Source: Erythrobacter crassostreae (lineage in GTDB: Bacteria; Pseudomonadota; Alphaproteobacteria; Sphingomonadales; Sphingomonadaceae). Taken from it: a stretch of DNA of 64,000 nt. The position numbers and the translations under genes were made by a program. The notes beneath the pieces were generated by a model. The model had not been told where the DNA came from. It did not search any database and worked only from the letters and a program-made list of their open reading frames with translations. Shown in pieces: positions 1 through 7,709 of this stretch (the first letter of the stretch is position 1; each line of letters starts with the position of its first letter). The stretch is taken from assembly GCF_019204045.1 (NCBI RefSeq), contig NZ_JAGSPC010000001.1:186001-250000 (forward strand), read 5' to 3'.

Positions 1-2
1 CC

Positions 3-1307
3 CTTTCCGAAGCGATGAGCCCTGATAATTTCCTGCTCACCAATCCGGTCGTCCTGAAACGGACGGTGGAGACGAAGGGTCAGAATCTGGTGCGCGGGAT
101 GCGCCACTTGATCACCGATTTAAAACGGGGTCAGCTGACCCATACCGATCCCGATGCATTCACTTTGGGCGAGAACCTCGCCGCGTCTCCAGGCAAGGTT
201 GTCTATGAGACACCGATGTTCCAGCTGGTGCAATACAGCCCATCGACAAAGGACGTGTACGAGGTTCCGCTGGTGATCTTCCCGCCTTGGATCAATCGGT
301 TCTACATCCTCGACCTGACGCCTAAGAAAAGTTTCATCAAATGGGCCGTCGATCAGGGGCTGACCGTGTTCGTAGTCAGCTGGAAATCAGCCGACGAAAG
401 CATGGGCGATGTCGTGTGGGACGATTACATCCGGTCTCAAATCGAAGCCATCGATAAGGTGCGTGAGCGGCTAAAAGTGCCGAGCGTAAATGCCATCGGA
501 TATTGCGTTGCGGGTACCACCTTGGCGGCTACACTCGCACTGCTAGCGCGCCGCGATCAGGCTGACAAAGTCAAGAGCGCGACGTTCTTCACCGCCCAGG
601 TCGATTTCGAAAAGAGCGGCGAGCTTAAGCACTTCATTGAAGACGGTCATCTCGATATGATCGGTAAACTCTCGCAGAAAGGCTATCTCGACGGGCGCTA
701 TCTCGCGGCGACGTTCAATGCGCTGCGCGGTAAAGATCTGATCTGGAATTATGTCGTCAACAATTACCTGCTTGGTGAGGACTATCCGGCATTCGACCTC
801 CTCCACTGGAATGGTGATGTGACCAACCTGCCATCCAAATGGCACAATGATTACCTTCGCGATCTCTACCGCGACAACAAACTGGTCGTGCCGGATGCTC
901 TGTGCGCTGATGACACTCCGATAGATTTGACCAAAGTGGAGACGCCCAGTTTTGTTCAGGCTGGCCGCGAAGATCATATCGCCCCGGCTGAAAGCGTGTG
1001 GCGCATTACCGAGCATTTCTCGGGCCCCCTTGAATTCCTGCTTGCCGGTTCGGGTCATATCGCCGGTGTCGTCAATCCGCCTGCTGCAGGAAAATACCAA
1101 TACTGGGTCGGTGACAGCGATGCGCCTTCTCTAAAGGCATATGTTGAAAGCGCGCAGGAGCATCCCGGCAGCTGGTGGCCGCATTGGCTCGATTGGCTGC
1201 AGCAACAGGATAATGCCCGCGTGCCGGCAACCGGCAAACGCAAGCCTGGCGGACGCGGAGATACAGTGATTGAAGATGCGCCTGGCCGTTATGTGAAGAC
1301 GCGGTAA
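3..1307 (+). CDS. phaC: Class I poly(3-hydroxyalkanoate) synthase, C-terminal part
   Basis: Polymerises (R)-3-hydroxyacyl-CoA into PHA at the surface of cytoplasmic granules. The frame is open to the left edge, and the first ATG (position 15) falls inside the conserved block ahead of NFLLTNP, so the true start lies outside the window. About 434 residues are visible against roughly 570-620 for class I enzymes. The lipase-like box GYCVAG carries the nucleophilic Cys (codon near 504). A later Asp in GREDHIA and the His in GSGHIAG complete the expected Cys-Asp-His triad. The tryptophan-rich C-terminus (WWPHWLDWL) is also typical. A phasin gene follows, which supports the assignment. Only the 5' truncation by the window is notable. 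Confidence 0.95.
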   Translation, partial: LSEAMSPDNFLLTNPVVLKRTVETKGQNLVRGMRHLITDLKRGQLTHTDPDAFTLGENLAASPGKVVYETPMFQLVQYSPSTKDVYEVPLVIFPPWINRFYILDLTPKKSFIKWAVDQGLTVFVVSWKSADESMGDVVWDDYIRSQIEAIDKVRERLKVPSVNAIGYCVAGTTLAATLALLARRDQADKVKSATFFTAQVDFEKSGELKHFIEDGHLDMIGKLSQKGYLDGRYLAATFNALRGKDLIWNYVVNNYLLGEDYPAFDLLHWNGDVTNLPSKWHNDYLRDLYRDNKLVVPDALCADDTPIDLTKVETPSFVQAGREDHIAPAESVWRITEHFSGPLEFLLAGSGHIAGVVNPPAAGKYQYWVGDSDAPSLKAYVESAQEHPGSWWPHWLDWLQQQDNARVPATGKRKPGGRGDTVIEDAPGRYVKTR

Positions 1308-1345
1308 GAAAGTATTTTACTTAATTTCAATGCCTAAGCAATTTA

Positions 1346-1408
1346 TTGTGCAGCGCACAAAAAACTCTTGACTTCGCAGTCGCAATGCCTATTTTGTGCA
1401 GTGCAACA
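1346..1408 (+). promoter_or_regulatory. Phasin promoter with two TTGTGCAG-type repeats (candidate PhaR operator)
   Basis: Two similar TGC-rich elements flank a sigma70-like promoter: TTGTGCAGCGCACAA (1346-1360, a 6-bp inverted repeat around AGC) and TTGTGCAGTGCAACA (1394-1408). Between them are a -35-like TTGACT (1368-1373) and, 16 nt later, TATTTT (1390-1395), so the second element overlaps the -10/+1 region. PhaR repressors of alphaproteobacteria are known to bind TGC-rich sites before phasin genes. Assignment to PhaR is inference; the repeats and promoter-like hexamers are seen directly. Confidence 0.55.
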
Positions 1409-1423
1409 TGAAACGAGGTTATT

Positions 1424-2275
1424 ATGGCTGAAGCCAACACCCAATCTAAGATCGATGCCGCCGCTGAGCAGGCATACGCTGATGCGGCTGCAAAGACCGC
1501 AAGCACTGCCAAGGTCGCAGAAGCTGTCCAAGCTGATGCACCCAAGCCTGCGCCGAAAGTGGCCGCTGTCAGAAAAGCAGTGAAAGCCCCGGCAAAGCGC
1601 GCAGCAGCTAAAAAGACTGCAGCCCAAAAGACCGCAGCTAAGCCTGCCGCGAAGAAAGCTCCGGCCAAAAAAGCCGTCGCAGCCAAAACGCCAGCTAAGA
1701 CCGCTGCAAAGAAAACACCCGCCAAGAAGCCGGTCGCCAAAAAGGCACCAGCAACAAAGGCCAAGACCGCTGCAAAGAAAGCGGCACCGAAAACAACGAC
1801 CACTAATCCGGTCACAAAGCTTAGGGATACCATTATGGCTACCGCAGAAAAGAACGACTTCGCCGCAACTGCCAAAGAAATGGCCGCAACTGCACAAGAG
1901 CGCGTGAAAGCCGCTTACGGCAATGCAGGCGAATTTGCCGGTGAGTTTGGCGAATTCAACAAAGCGAACGTTGATGCGGTTGTCGAGAGCGGCAAAATCT
2001 TCTTCACCGGTGCTCAGGAACTGGCCAAGGACAATGTCGAAACCGGTAAAACCGTTGTCGAAACCGTAACTGCAGACGCCAAGAAGATGGTTGCCGTTAA
2101 ATCGCCAACCGAACTCTTCCAGATGCAGGGTGAACTTGCTCGCCGTAACTTCGACGCTGTCGTTGGCTACGGTTCGAAGCGCACCGAAGCATGGGTTAAA
2201 CTTTACAACGATGCGTTCGCACCAATTTCGAACCGCGTAAGCGTTGCTGCCGAGAAGATGTCGAAAGCAGCCTAA
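1424..2275 (+). CDS. Phasin family protein with Ala/Lys/Pro-rich histone-H1-like N-terminal domain
   Basis: PHA granule-associated protein expected to coat the polymer and perhaps tether granules to DNA. Residues about 1-55 are Ala-rich, and about 45-130 are a strongly basic run of AAKK, PAKK and TAAK repeats resembling histone H1 and PhaF tails. From about residue 137 (MATAEKNDF) to the end runs an amphipathic helical phasin domain with FFTGAQELAKDN and the C-terminal SNRVSVAAEKM. The start at 1424 has CGAGG five nt upstream. A second in-frame ATG at 1834, preceded by AGGGA, begins exactly at the phasin domain and could yield a short form. The gene lies directly after phaC and before two terminator hairpins. 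Role confidence is high; the DNA-binding role is inferred from composition. Confidence 0.87.
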   Translation: MAEANTQSKIDAAAEQAYADAAAKTASTAKVAEAVQADAPKPAPKVAAVRKAVKAPAKRAAAKKTAAQKTAAKPAAKKAPAKKAVAAKTPAKTAAKKTPAKKPVAKKAPATKAKTAAKKAAPKTTTTNPVTKLRDTIMATAEKNDFAATAKEMAATAQERVKAAYGNAGEFAGEFGEFNKANVDAVVESGKIFFTGAQELAKDNVETGKTVVETVTADAKKMVAVKSPTELFQMQGELARRNFDAVVGYGSKRTEAWVKLYNDAFAPISNRVSVAAEKMSKAA

Positions 2276-2288
2276 GCAATCTTTTTCT

Positions 2289-2379
2289 GAACCGGGCCTC
2301 TCCTCTCTCTCCCAAACCCGGTTCATGGAAACGGCGCATAGCGCCAGGCCGGATAGACCACGCGTCTGTCCGGCCTTTT
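2289..2379 (+). terminator. Two hairpins after the phasin gene, the second a rho-independent terminator
   Basis: GAACCGGG (2289-2296) pairs with CCCGGTTC (2317-2324). A second, stronger stem follows: GGCCGGA plus AGAC (2347-2358) pairs with GTCT plus TCCGGCC (2364-2375) and leads directly into TTTTG. The second has the stem-plus-U-tract form of an intrinsic terminator and would separate the PHA genes from clpS. Confidence 0.8.
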
Positions 2380-2409
2380 GCTATCTGGCTGCCAAGTTCT
2401 GAGTGGCTT

Positions 2410-2434
2410 GGAACGGCTTTGGCAGCATCTCGTT
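2410..2434 (+). promoter_or_regulatory. EcfG-type promoter upstream of clpS (GGAAC-N17-CGTT)
   Basis: GGAAC at 2410-2414 is followed after 17 nt by GTT at 2432-2434, preceded by C, matching the GGAAC-N16/17-cGTT consensus of alphaproteobacterial EcfG promoters. Transcription would begin near 2441, about 65 nt before the clpS ATG and beyond the phasin terminator. The match is direct; use by the EcfG encoded at 12065 is inference. Confidence 0.6.
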
Positions 2435-2504
2435 ACTCTCATTCACGCGATGCGGAGTGTTTCGCCTCTTGCGATCACGAATACTAATCCCATAATGGAG
2501 CCTC

Positions 2505-2906
2505 ATGGCAACGCCCCACCCCACCCTTAAAGAGATCACTCTGCCGCTGACTCTCGTGCCGATGTGCGCGGATGATGGTGATGCGGATAAGGATGGCGGC
2601 AGCGGAACTGACGGTGAAACTGGCGTCGCGACCAAAACCCGCACAAAGCCAAAGAAGCCGAGCCAGTACAAAGTTCTGCTGTTGAATGATGATTACACCC
2701 CGATGGAATTCGTGGTGATGGTGCTTAAGCGGTTCTTTTCCATGGATCTTGAGCAAGCGACGCGGGTCATGTTGCAAGTCCATCAAAAGGGTGTCGGCGT
2801 GTGCGGGATTTACACTTATGAAGTCGCAGAGACCAAAGTGAATCAGGTGATGGATTTCGCAAAGCAGAATCAGCATCCGCTGCAATGCACGCTTGAAAAG
2901 GCGTAG
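2505..2906 (+). CDS. clpS: ATP-dependent Clp protease adaptor ClpS
   Basis: Delivers N-degron substrates to the ClpAP protease in the cytosol. The ClpS core is clear from about residue 54: [19 protein letters not shown], then the helix with [20 protein letters not shown], ending with CTLEKA. These supply the hydrophobic pocket and the Asp-Asp pair that bind the substrate N-terminus. At 133 aa it is slightly longer than E. coli ClpS (106 aa) because of a charged, disordered N-terminal extension. A putative EcfG promoter lies about 70 nt upstream, suggesting stress induction. clpA is not adjacent. A DUF427 gene begins 10 nt downstream on the same strand. Confidence 0.95.
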   Translation: MATPHPTLKEITLPLTLVPMCADDGDADKDGGSGTDGETGVATKTRTKPKKPSQYKVLLLNDDYTPMEFVVMVLKRFFSMDLEQATRVMLQVHQKGVGVCGIYTYEVAETKVNQVMDFAKQNQHPLQCTLEKA

Positions 2907-2915
2907 AGCGAAGCG

Positions 2916-3422
2916 GTGAGCCTTTTTGGTCACCCGGAACCCGATCCAGTCGGCGCGGGTCAGGAAAGCGTGTGGGACTATCCCCGTCCGGCCATTTGTG
3001 AGCCGACAGACCGCCGCATTCAGGTGCTTCATCGCGGTGTCGAGATCGCTGATAGCCGCAATGCATGGCGCACTCTCGAAACAAGCCATCCCCCCACCTA
3101 TTACATCCCGCAATCCGACATCGCGATGGACCATCTTCAGCCAAACCCACGGCGCAGCCTTTGTGAATGGAAGGGGCAAGCGCGCTATTGGGACATTGTG
3201 ACCGGCGATACCCGCTTGGAAGCAGCAGCTTGGTCTTATCCGGAACCGACGACCAGTTTTGAAGGTATCCGCGACTGCATCGCATTCTATCCCGATCCCT
3301 TGGACGAATGCCTGGTCGATGGAGAGGTCATCACACCCCAGCCCGGCCAGTTTTATGGCGGCTGGATCAGCCAATATGAAGCAGGCCCGTTCAAAGGCGG
3401 TCCGGGCAGCAGGTTCTGGTGA
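2916..3422 (+). CDS. DUF427 domain protein
   Basis: Small cytoplasmic protein of the DUF427 family, whose biochemical role is unknown. The GTG start at 2916 sits 10 nt after the clpS stop, so the two are likely cotranscribed. Family-like blocks are visible: SVWDYPRPA near the start, the strand with IQVLHRGVEIADSRNAWR, LETSHPPTYYIP, then CEWKGQARYWD, AAWSYPEP and IAFYPDPLDECLVDGE. There is no signal peptide or membrane segment. The 168-aa length is somewhat longer than the roughly 95-aa core domain because of the aromatic-rich N-terminal part and the C-terminal tail ending GGPGSRFW. No function is claimed beyond family membership. Confidence 0.85.
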   Translation: MSLFGHPEPDPVGAGQESVWDYPRPAICEPTDRRIQVLHRGVEIADSRNAWRTLETSHPPTYYIPQSDIAMDHLQPNPRRSLCEWKGQARYWDIVTGDTRLEAAAWSYPEPTTSFEGIRDCIAFYPDPLDECLVDGEVITPQPGQFYGGWISQYEAGPFKGGPGSRFW

Positions 3423-3551
3423 CGACGCAGCCTCGCAAATCGCCTTGCAATTCTGGGGCATGACCGCGGCAGATTTTCCCGCTATGGCCCCAGCAGTTGT
3501 TAGACGATACAACTGTCAAACCTACACAAAACAAAGGCGCATGATCCACCA

Positions 3552-4796
3552 GTGCTGAAGCTCATTCCCAGTATCGACCGGTATATTTTCCGGCTGGTGA
3601 TTGTGCCGATGCTCAGTGTGTTTGCGCTCGCAGCCTCGCTGCTGATGCTCGACAAGATGCTGCGTTTGTTCGATTTTGTGGCTGTTGAGGGCGGCCCGAT
3701 CGGGATTGTTTTCAAGATGCTTGGTGCATTGATCCCGGAATATGCCAGCCTTGCGATACCGCTTGGCCTTCTGCTCGGTATCCTGCTCGCATTCCGAAAA
3801 CTTGCAACGTCGAGCGAGCTCGACACGATGCGCGCAGTGGGCCTTTCTTATTGGCGACTGTTGCGGGTGCCCTATGCAATCACACTGGGGCTCGTCGCGG
3901 TAAACATCGCGCTGGTGTTCTATGTCCAGCCGCTGAGCAATTATTACTATAAACAGATGGAGTACGAGCTTCGCTCTGGCGCGCTCGGCGCTTCGATCAA
4001 GGTCGGCGAGTTTACCACCCTGGCGGACCGAATGGCCTTGCGCATCGAGGAAAGCGAGAATGAGGGGCAGAAGCTGAAAGGCATCTTTGCCCGCGTTGCC
4101 AATGACAAGGATCAAGTCCTCTCTATCAGCGCGCGCGAAGGAACCTTTATGGCGACCACCGATGATCCCAACACGATCATCCTGCGCCTGACCGAAGGGA
4201 CAATCGTGCAGGACACAGGCAGCGAAACGCCGCGAGTGCTTTCGTTCAGTCGCCACGATCTGCCGATCGATTTGCCAGCCATCGAAGAATTTCGAACACG
4301 CGGCAACGAGACACGCGAATTTATACTGCCAGAATTGCTCCGCATTGGATGGAGTGAGAACACAACCGAAGCAGAACGGGATGCAAGTCAGGCAACCTTC
4401 AATTTCCGCCTCGTCGAAATCGTAATGATGCTGCTGATGCCGCTGCTGGCTGTCGCGCTCGCCATCCCTCCAAAACGCTCGACCAGCGCGCTGGGTGTGT
4501 TTGTCTCGATCGTGATGGTGGTCGCCTATCATAAGGTGAACCAATATGGGGAGGACGTGGCAACATTGGGCAGGATCGATCCGATCCTCGCGCTTTGGGG
4601 CCCTTTCCTGATCTTCGCCGCGCTCATTCTGTGGATGTATCACCGAGTGGCGCATGTTCCCGGCGGTCAGGCGATCGGTGCGCTGGAAAATGTATTCGCG
4701 AAAGTCGCCAAGATGATCGGTAAGCTGTTTAAGCGGCGCAGACCGAAAACGGCTTTGCCTGAAGATGCCGATCCGCAATTGTCTCCGGCAGAATAG
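3552..4796 (+). CDS. lptF: LPS export ABC transporter permease LptF
   Basis: One of the two inner-membrane permeases of the LptB2FG complex that extracts lipopolysaccharide and passes it to LptC/A. This is a YjgP/YjgQ family protein: three N-terminal membrane segments (about residues 15-120, with IPEYASLAIPLGLLLGILLAF), a periplasmic beta-jellyroll (about 130-290) and three C-terminal segments (about 300-375). A GTG start at 3552 is chosen because the family N-terminus MLKLIPSIDRYIFR begins there. It is followed 20 nt later by the sister permease gene, so LptF then LptG is the expected order. The tail after residue 380 is basic. Which paralogue is F or G is assigned from gene order. Confidence 0.93.
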   Translation: MLKLIPSIDRYIFRLVIVPMLSVFALAASLLMLDKMLRLFDFVAVEGGPIGIVFKMLGALIPEYASLAIPLGLLLGILLAFRKLATSSELDTMRAVGLSYWRLLRVPYAITLGLVAVNIALVFYVQPLSNYYYKQMEYELRSGALGASIKVGEFTTLADRMALRIEESENEGQKLKGIFARVANDKDQVLSISAREGTFMATTDDPNTIILRLTEGTIVQDTGSETPRVLSFSRHDLPIDLPAIEEFRTRGNETREFILPELLRIGWSENTTEAERDASQATFNFRLVEIVMMLLMPLLAVALAIPPKRSTSALGVFVSIVMVVAYHKVNQYGEDVATLGRIDPILALWGPFLIFAALILWMYHRVAHVPGGQAIGALENVFAKVAKMIGKLFKRRRPKTALPEDADPQLSPAE

Positions 4797-4816
4797 ACAG
4801 CCATAGGCGAGAGGCA

Positions 4817-5914
4817 ATGCAGCTAGATTTCTTTCCTTCGCGTTCGTTGACGGTCTATTTGGCCAAGATGTTCATCGTGCGGATTTTTGCCGTACTGGTG
4901 ATGCTGGTGCTGGTCCTGATGGCGCTCGATCTGCTGTCTGCCACTGGCAAAATCCTGACACCGGAAGGCAATGGCCAAGGCGAAATCCTCAAATATGCGG
5001 GGTTGCGAATACCCCAGCTTATTTCCCGCTTCTTGCCCTACTCCGTACTGCTCGCGACCCTAATTACATTGGTTACGCTCAACCAGAACAGTGAAGTTGT
5101 GGCGATGAAGGCGGCGGGGCTTTCGGCTCATCAAGTGCTTGCGCCGTTATTGCTGACTGCAGCGATCGTTGCCGCTTTTAGCTTCGCATTCAATGAGCGT
5201 GTAGTCACCCGAGCCAATTCGACATTGAAGGCTTGGGAAGCCGCCGAATACGGGCCCATACCGGAAGAAACCGGCATCCGTTCGAATGTCTACCTGACCG
5301 ACGGTTCCAACATTCTAACCGCCGAAACCCTGACCGGAACCGGAGAGAGCATCACGCTGGACAGTGTAACCTGGTATGCGCGCGGACCGGGCGGCATCAT
5401 CCGCGAACAGATCAAAGCCAGCGGCGCGCGCTATGCTGGGCCGGGTTGGACGCTCGAAAACCCCGTCCGTTTTGATGTTGGCAGCGCCGAGACAGAAGAA
5501 CTCGAAACAATGGTTGTGGGTGAGGATTTAACGCCGGCGCAAATCGACCTTCAATCGGTAGATCCGGACGGCCTGTCATTCTGGGAATTGTCCGACACGA
5601 TTGATGCGTTTGATGCTGTCGGCCGGCGAACATCTGAAATGCGCGCCAGTTGGTGGCACCGGATATCGGGCCCGCTCTCCGCATTCCTGATGCCGCTGCT
5701 CGGATCGATTGCTGCTTTTGGATTGGCCCGTTCCGGACAGTTATTTGTCCGTGCGGTCATAGGGATGGCATTGGGCTTTGCGTATTTCGTGGTCGACAAC
5801 GCCGCACTGGCCATGGGCAGTTTTGGCGGATACCCCCCTTTCCTCGCCGCTTGGGCTCCGTTCTTCTTGTTTTTGCTCGTCGGTGAAACGGTTCTTATCC
5901 GGACCGAAGAATGA
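4817..5914 (+). CDS. lptG: LPS export ABC transporter permease LptG
   Basis: Second permease of the LptB2FG lipopolysaccharide exporter. The sequence opens with SLTVYLAKMFIVRIF and a long first membrane helix (about residues 20-45), then RIPQLISRFLPYSVLLATLITL, the coupling-helix region expected to contact LptB. A periplasmic beta-rich domain (about 125-265) and three C-terminal membrane helices (about 275-362) follow. The 365-aa length is normal. It lies 20 nt downstream of lptF, and its stop overlaps the start of the next acetyltransferase gene by ATGA, so the three are probably one transcript. An LptG assignment fits both order and length. Confidence 0.93.
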   Translation: MQLDFFPSRSLTVYLAKMFIVRIFAVLVMLVLVLMALDLLSATGKILTPEGNGQGEILKYAGLRIPQLISRFLPYSVLLATLITLVTLNQNSEVVAMKAAGLSAHQVLAPLLLTAAIVAAFSFAFNERVVTRANSTLKAWEAAEYGPIPEETGIRSNVYLTDGSNILTAETLTGTGESITLDSVTWYARGPGGIIREQIKASGARYAGPGWTLENPVRFDVGSAETEELETMVVGEDLTPAQIDLQSVDPDGLSFWELSDTIDAFDAVGRRTSEMRASWWHRISGPLSAFLMPLLGSIAAFGLARSGQLFVRAVIGMALGFAYFVVDNAALAMGSFGGYPPFLAAWAPFFLFLLVGETVLIRTEE

Positions 5915-6435
5915 GCCGCTCCGAATGGTCGCTGCGTCTGGCGCGCCCGGAAGATGCCGATGCCATGCCGACAATCGAGTTGGCTGCCTCCGTGTTGTTT
6001 GCGGACGATCCCGATCTTGCTGATTTCGACTTAGACGACCTGTGGGAGCCTGACGAACTGCGCGTGTTCATCCGAAAGGGTCATTGCCTCGTTAGTCATG
6101 TCGGTGAGGATATGGTCGGCTTCCTCGTAACACAGCCGTTCCAGCGCGAATTGCATATCTGGGAAATGGATGTTCTTCCCGATCATCAAGGCAAAGGCAT
6201 CGGTGGCGGTCTGTTAAGAGCGTGCCAGATCGATGCGCGCAATTCCGGATTCAAAGCACTCACGCTCACGACTTTTCGCGATCTGCCGTGGAACGCCCCG
6301 TTCTATAACCGGCTTGGATTTGAAGAGGTCACCGCGCTTGATGCGCACCCGCGTTTGGCAGGCGAGCTCGCCAACGAAGCAGATGACGGACTACCGGCAG
6401 AGCGGCGCTGCGCGATGATCCATTTTCTCGATTGA
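5911..6435 (+). CDS. GNAT family N-acetyltransferase
   Basis: Cytoplasmic acetyl-CoA-dependent acyltransferase of unknown substrate. The GNAT fold is visible: beta-strand LRLARPEDADAM, central MVGFLVTQPF, then motif A with LHIWEMDVLPDHQGKGIGGGLL (pyrophosphate-binding Q-G-K-G-I-G at about residue 94-99), followed by ALTLTTFRDLPWNAPFYNRLGFEEV. The last segment is typical of acetyltransferases acting on small molecules or peptide N-termini. The start overlaps the lptG stop by 4 nt, indicating translational coupling. The gene ends 30 nt before the convergent desaturase gene. The substrate cannot be inferred. Confidence 0.85.
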   Translation: MSRSEWSLRLARPEDADAMPTIELAASVLFADDPDLADFDLDDLWEPDELRVFIRKGHCLVSHVGEDMVGFLVTQPFQRELHIWEMDVLPDHQGKGIGGGLLRACQIDARNSGFKALTLTTFRDLPWNAPFYNRLGFEEVTALDAHPRLAGELANEADDGLPAERRCAMIHFLD

Positions 6436-6464
6436 GGCGGCGCTGATCGCGCTAGGCGCATCCC

Positions 6465-7565
6465 CTAACGCATCATTGTGCTGCGTGCGATCCTGCTCAC
6501 AAGCGGGAACATTCCCGCATGGTTCGCGCCGTCATAGGTTGAATTATCGCCAAGCTCACGCTTCAAGCGGCGGTGCGCCTCTGGCAGGTCATGATACGGC
6601 ATTGATGGCATCAAGTGATGCAGTGCGTGATAGCGTAGCCCCACAGGCGCCCAGATTTCCGCAACCGGGCCCGGCGGCGGCACATTCACACTATCGAGAA
6701 ACTGTGCGGTAACCGTCATCGGATCGCCTTCATTCTCCCACAAATGTGCGACGAGTGTCCGCAGCTGGTTCAGGACCGCTGTTACGGAGAAGATGGCAAG
6801 CGCAATCAAGAGCGGGCGCCAATCGAGCACAAGCGGGCTGAGCAAGACTGCAATCGCCCAAACCGAAGCTCCAGCTTCCTGCCAGCGAACCCGCGAAGCC
6901 AGTGTATCTGTTGGCGGCTTGCGCCGGAAATCAGGATTGATCGATAGCGACGAAAAACGCTGCCACACAAAATTCCGCAACGGGGGGAAAATCAGGCCAA
7001 GCGGTACGAGAATTCCGAAACGGACAATCAGCGCGAGCGGGGCAAGCAAAGCCACCAACACGAATGCAGGCAGGCTCCATGGTTTCATCAGCGCAAGCGG
7101 AAGATATTCCGGGTCTTCGATCGTGCCATATTGCGTGCGCTTGTGATGGATCACATGCACGCCTTCGTACATAAAGCTCGGCGTCAGCATCGGAATGCCC
7201 ACCAGTACGTTCCAGCCGAGGCGAAAACCGGGCAACGCATCGCTTTTGATATGGGTCAGTTCGTGAATGAACATCAGCGCGCGGTACAATGCCAGCGAAG
7301 CAATCACGCCTGCGAACACAGCTACGGCAACATTTGCGGACACGATCGCTGTCGCAATACCCGCATAACCAATCCCTGCAGATATCAGCATGTCTGGCCA
7401 GTAAATGCCCGGCTTGGCTTCACCCAAATCCTTGGTCAGATCGCGGGCGGCGCGCAGCATATCCTTGTCATCTTCGGTTTGAAAATCGGCACGCTGCGCC
7501 TTCCGGCTTTGCGGGCTGGTCTGGACTGCTTCCGGGGCAGAAATGGGGGATTGCTGTATGTTCAT
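6465..7565 (-). CDS. Membrane fatty acid desaturase
   Basis: Di-iron membrane desaturase introducing a double bond into membrane lipid acyl chains. The three histidine boxes are present: HELTH (HxxxH), HVIHH (HxxHH) and HALHH (HxxHH), separated by four or more hydrophobic segments. The start at 7565 (MNIQQSPISAPEA) is preferred over a longer reading to 7679, because the extra 38 residues would run into the divergent gene region and lack family character. About 366 aa is normal. It is one of three histidine-box desaturases in the window (others at 30331 and 59015). The lipid substrate and regiospecificity cannot be read from sequence alone. Confidence 0.88.
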   Translation of the reverse strand: MNIQQSPISAPEAVQTSPQSRKAQRADFQTEDDKDMLRAARDLTKDLGEAKPGIYWPDMLISAGIGYAGIATAIVSANVAVAVFAGVIASLALYRALMFIHELTHIKSDALPGFRLGWNVLVGIPMLTPSFMYEGVHVIHHKRTQYGTIEDPEYLPLALMKPWSLPAFVLVALLAPLALIVRFGILVPLGLIFPPLRNFVWQRFSSLSINPDFRRKPPTDTLASRVRWQEAGASVWAIAVLLSPLVLDWRPLLIALAIFSVTAVLNQLRTLVAHLWENEGDPMTVTAQFLDSVNVPPPGPVAEIWAPVGLRYHALHHLMPSMPYHDLPEAHRRLKRELGDNSTYDGANHAGMFPLVSRIARSTMMR

Positions 7566-7709
7566 AGCTAAACTCAAAGCGGCCTTTACCGCAAAAGGTG
7601 CGGCAGCGCCAAACAGGATATGTTGGCAAGAGTAATCGAGCGGCTTGCACGTAAGACCATTTCGAGGGCAAACACGCACCTCGATACATCAAACTACGGG
7701 AAACGCCGC

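Noticed and set aside
1343..2326. 327-residue minus-strand Cys/Ser-rich frame over the phasin gene
   Set aside because: An artefact of AAG/GCC repeats read in reverse, which give Cys, Phe and Gly runs. No start context and it would cross the phasin terminator.
3522..4817. 431-residue minus-strand frame covering lptF
   Set aside because: Antisense to lptF; the translation is Cys/His/Arg-rich with no family resemblance.
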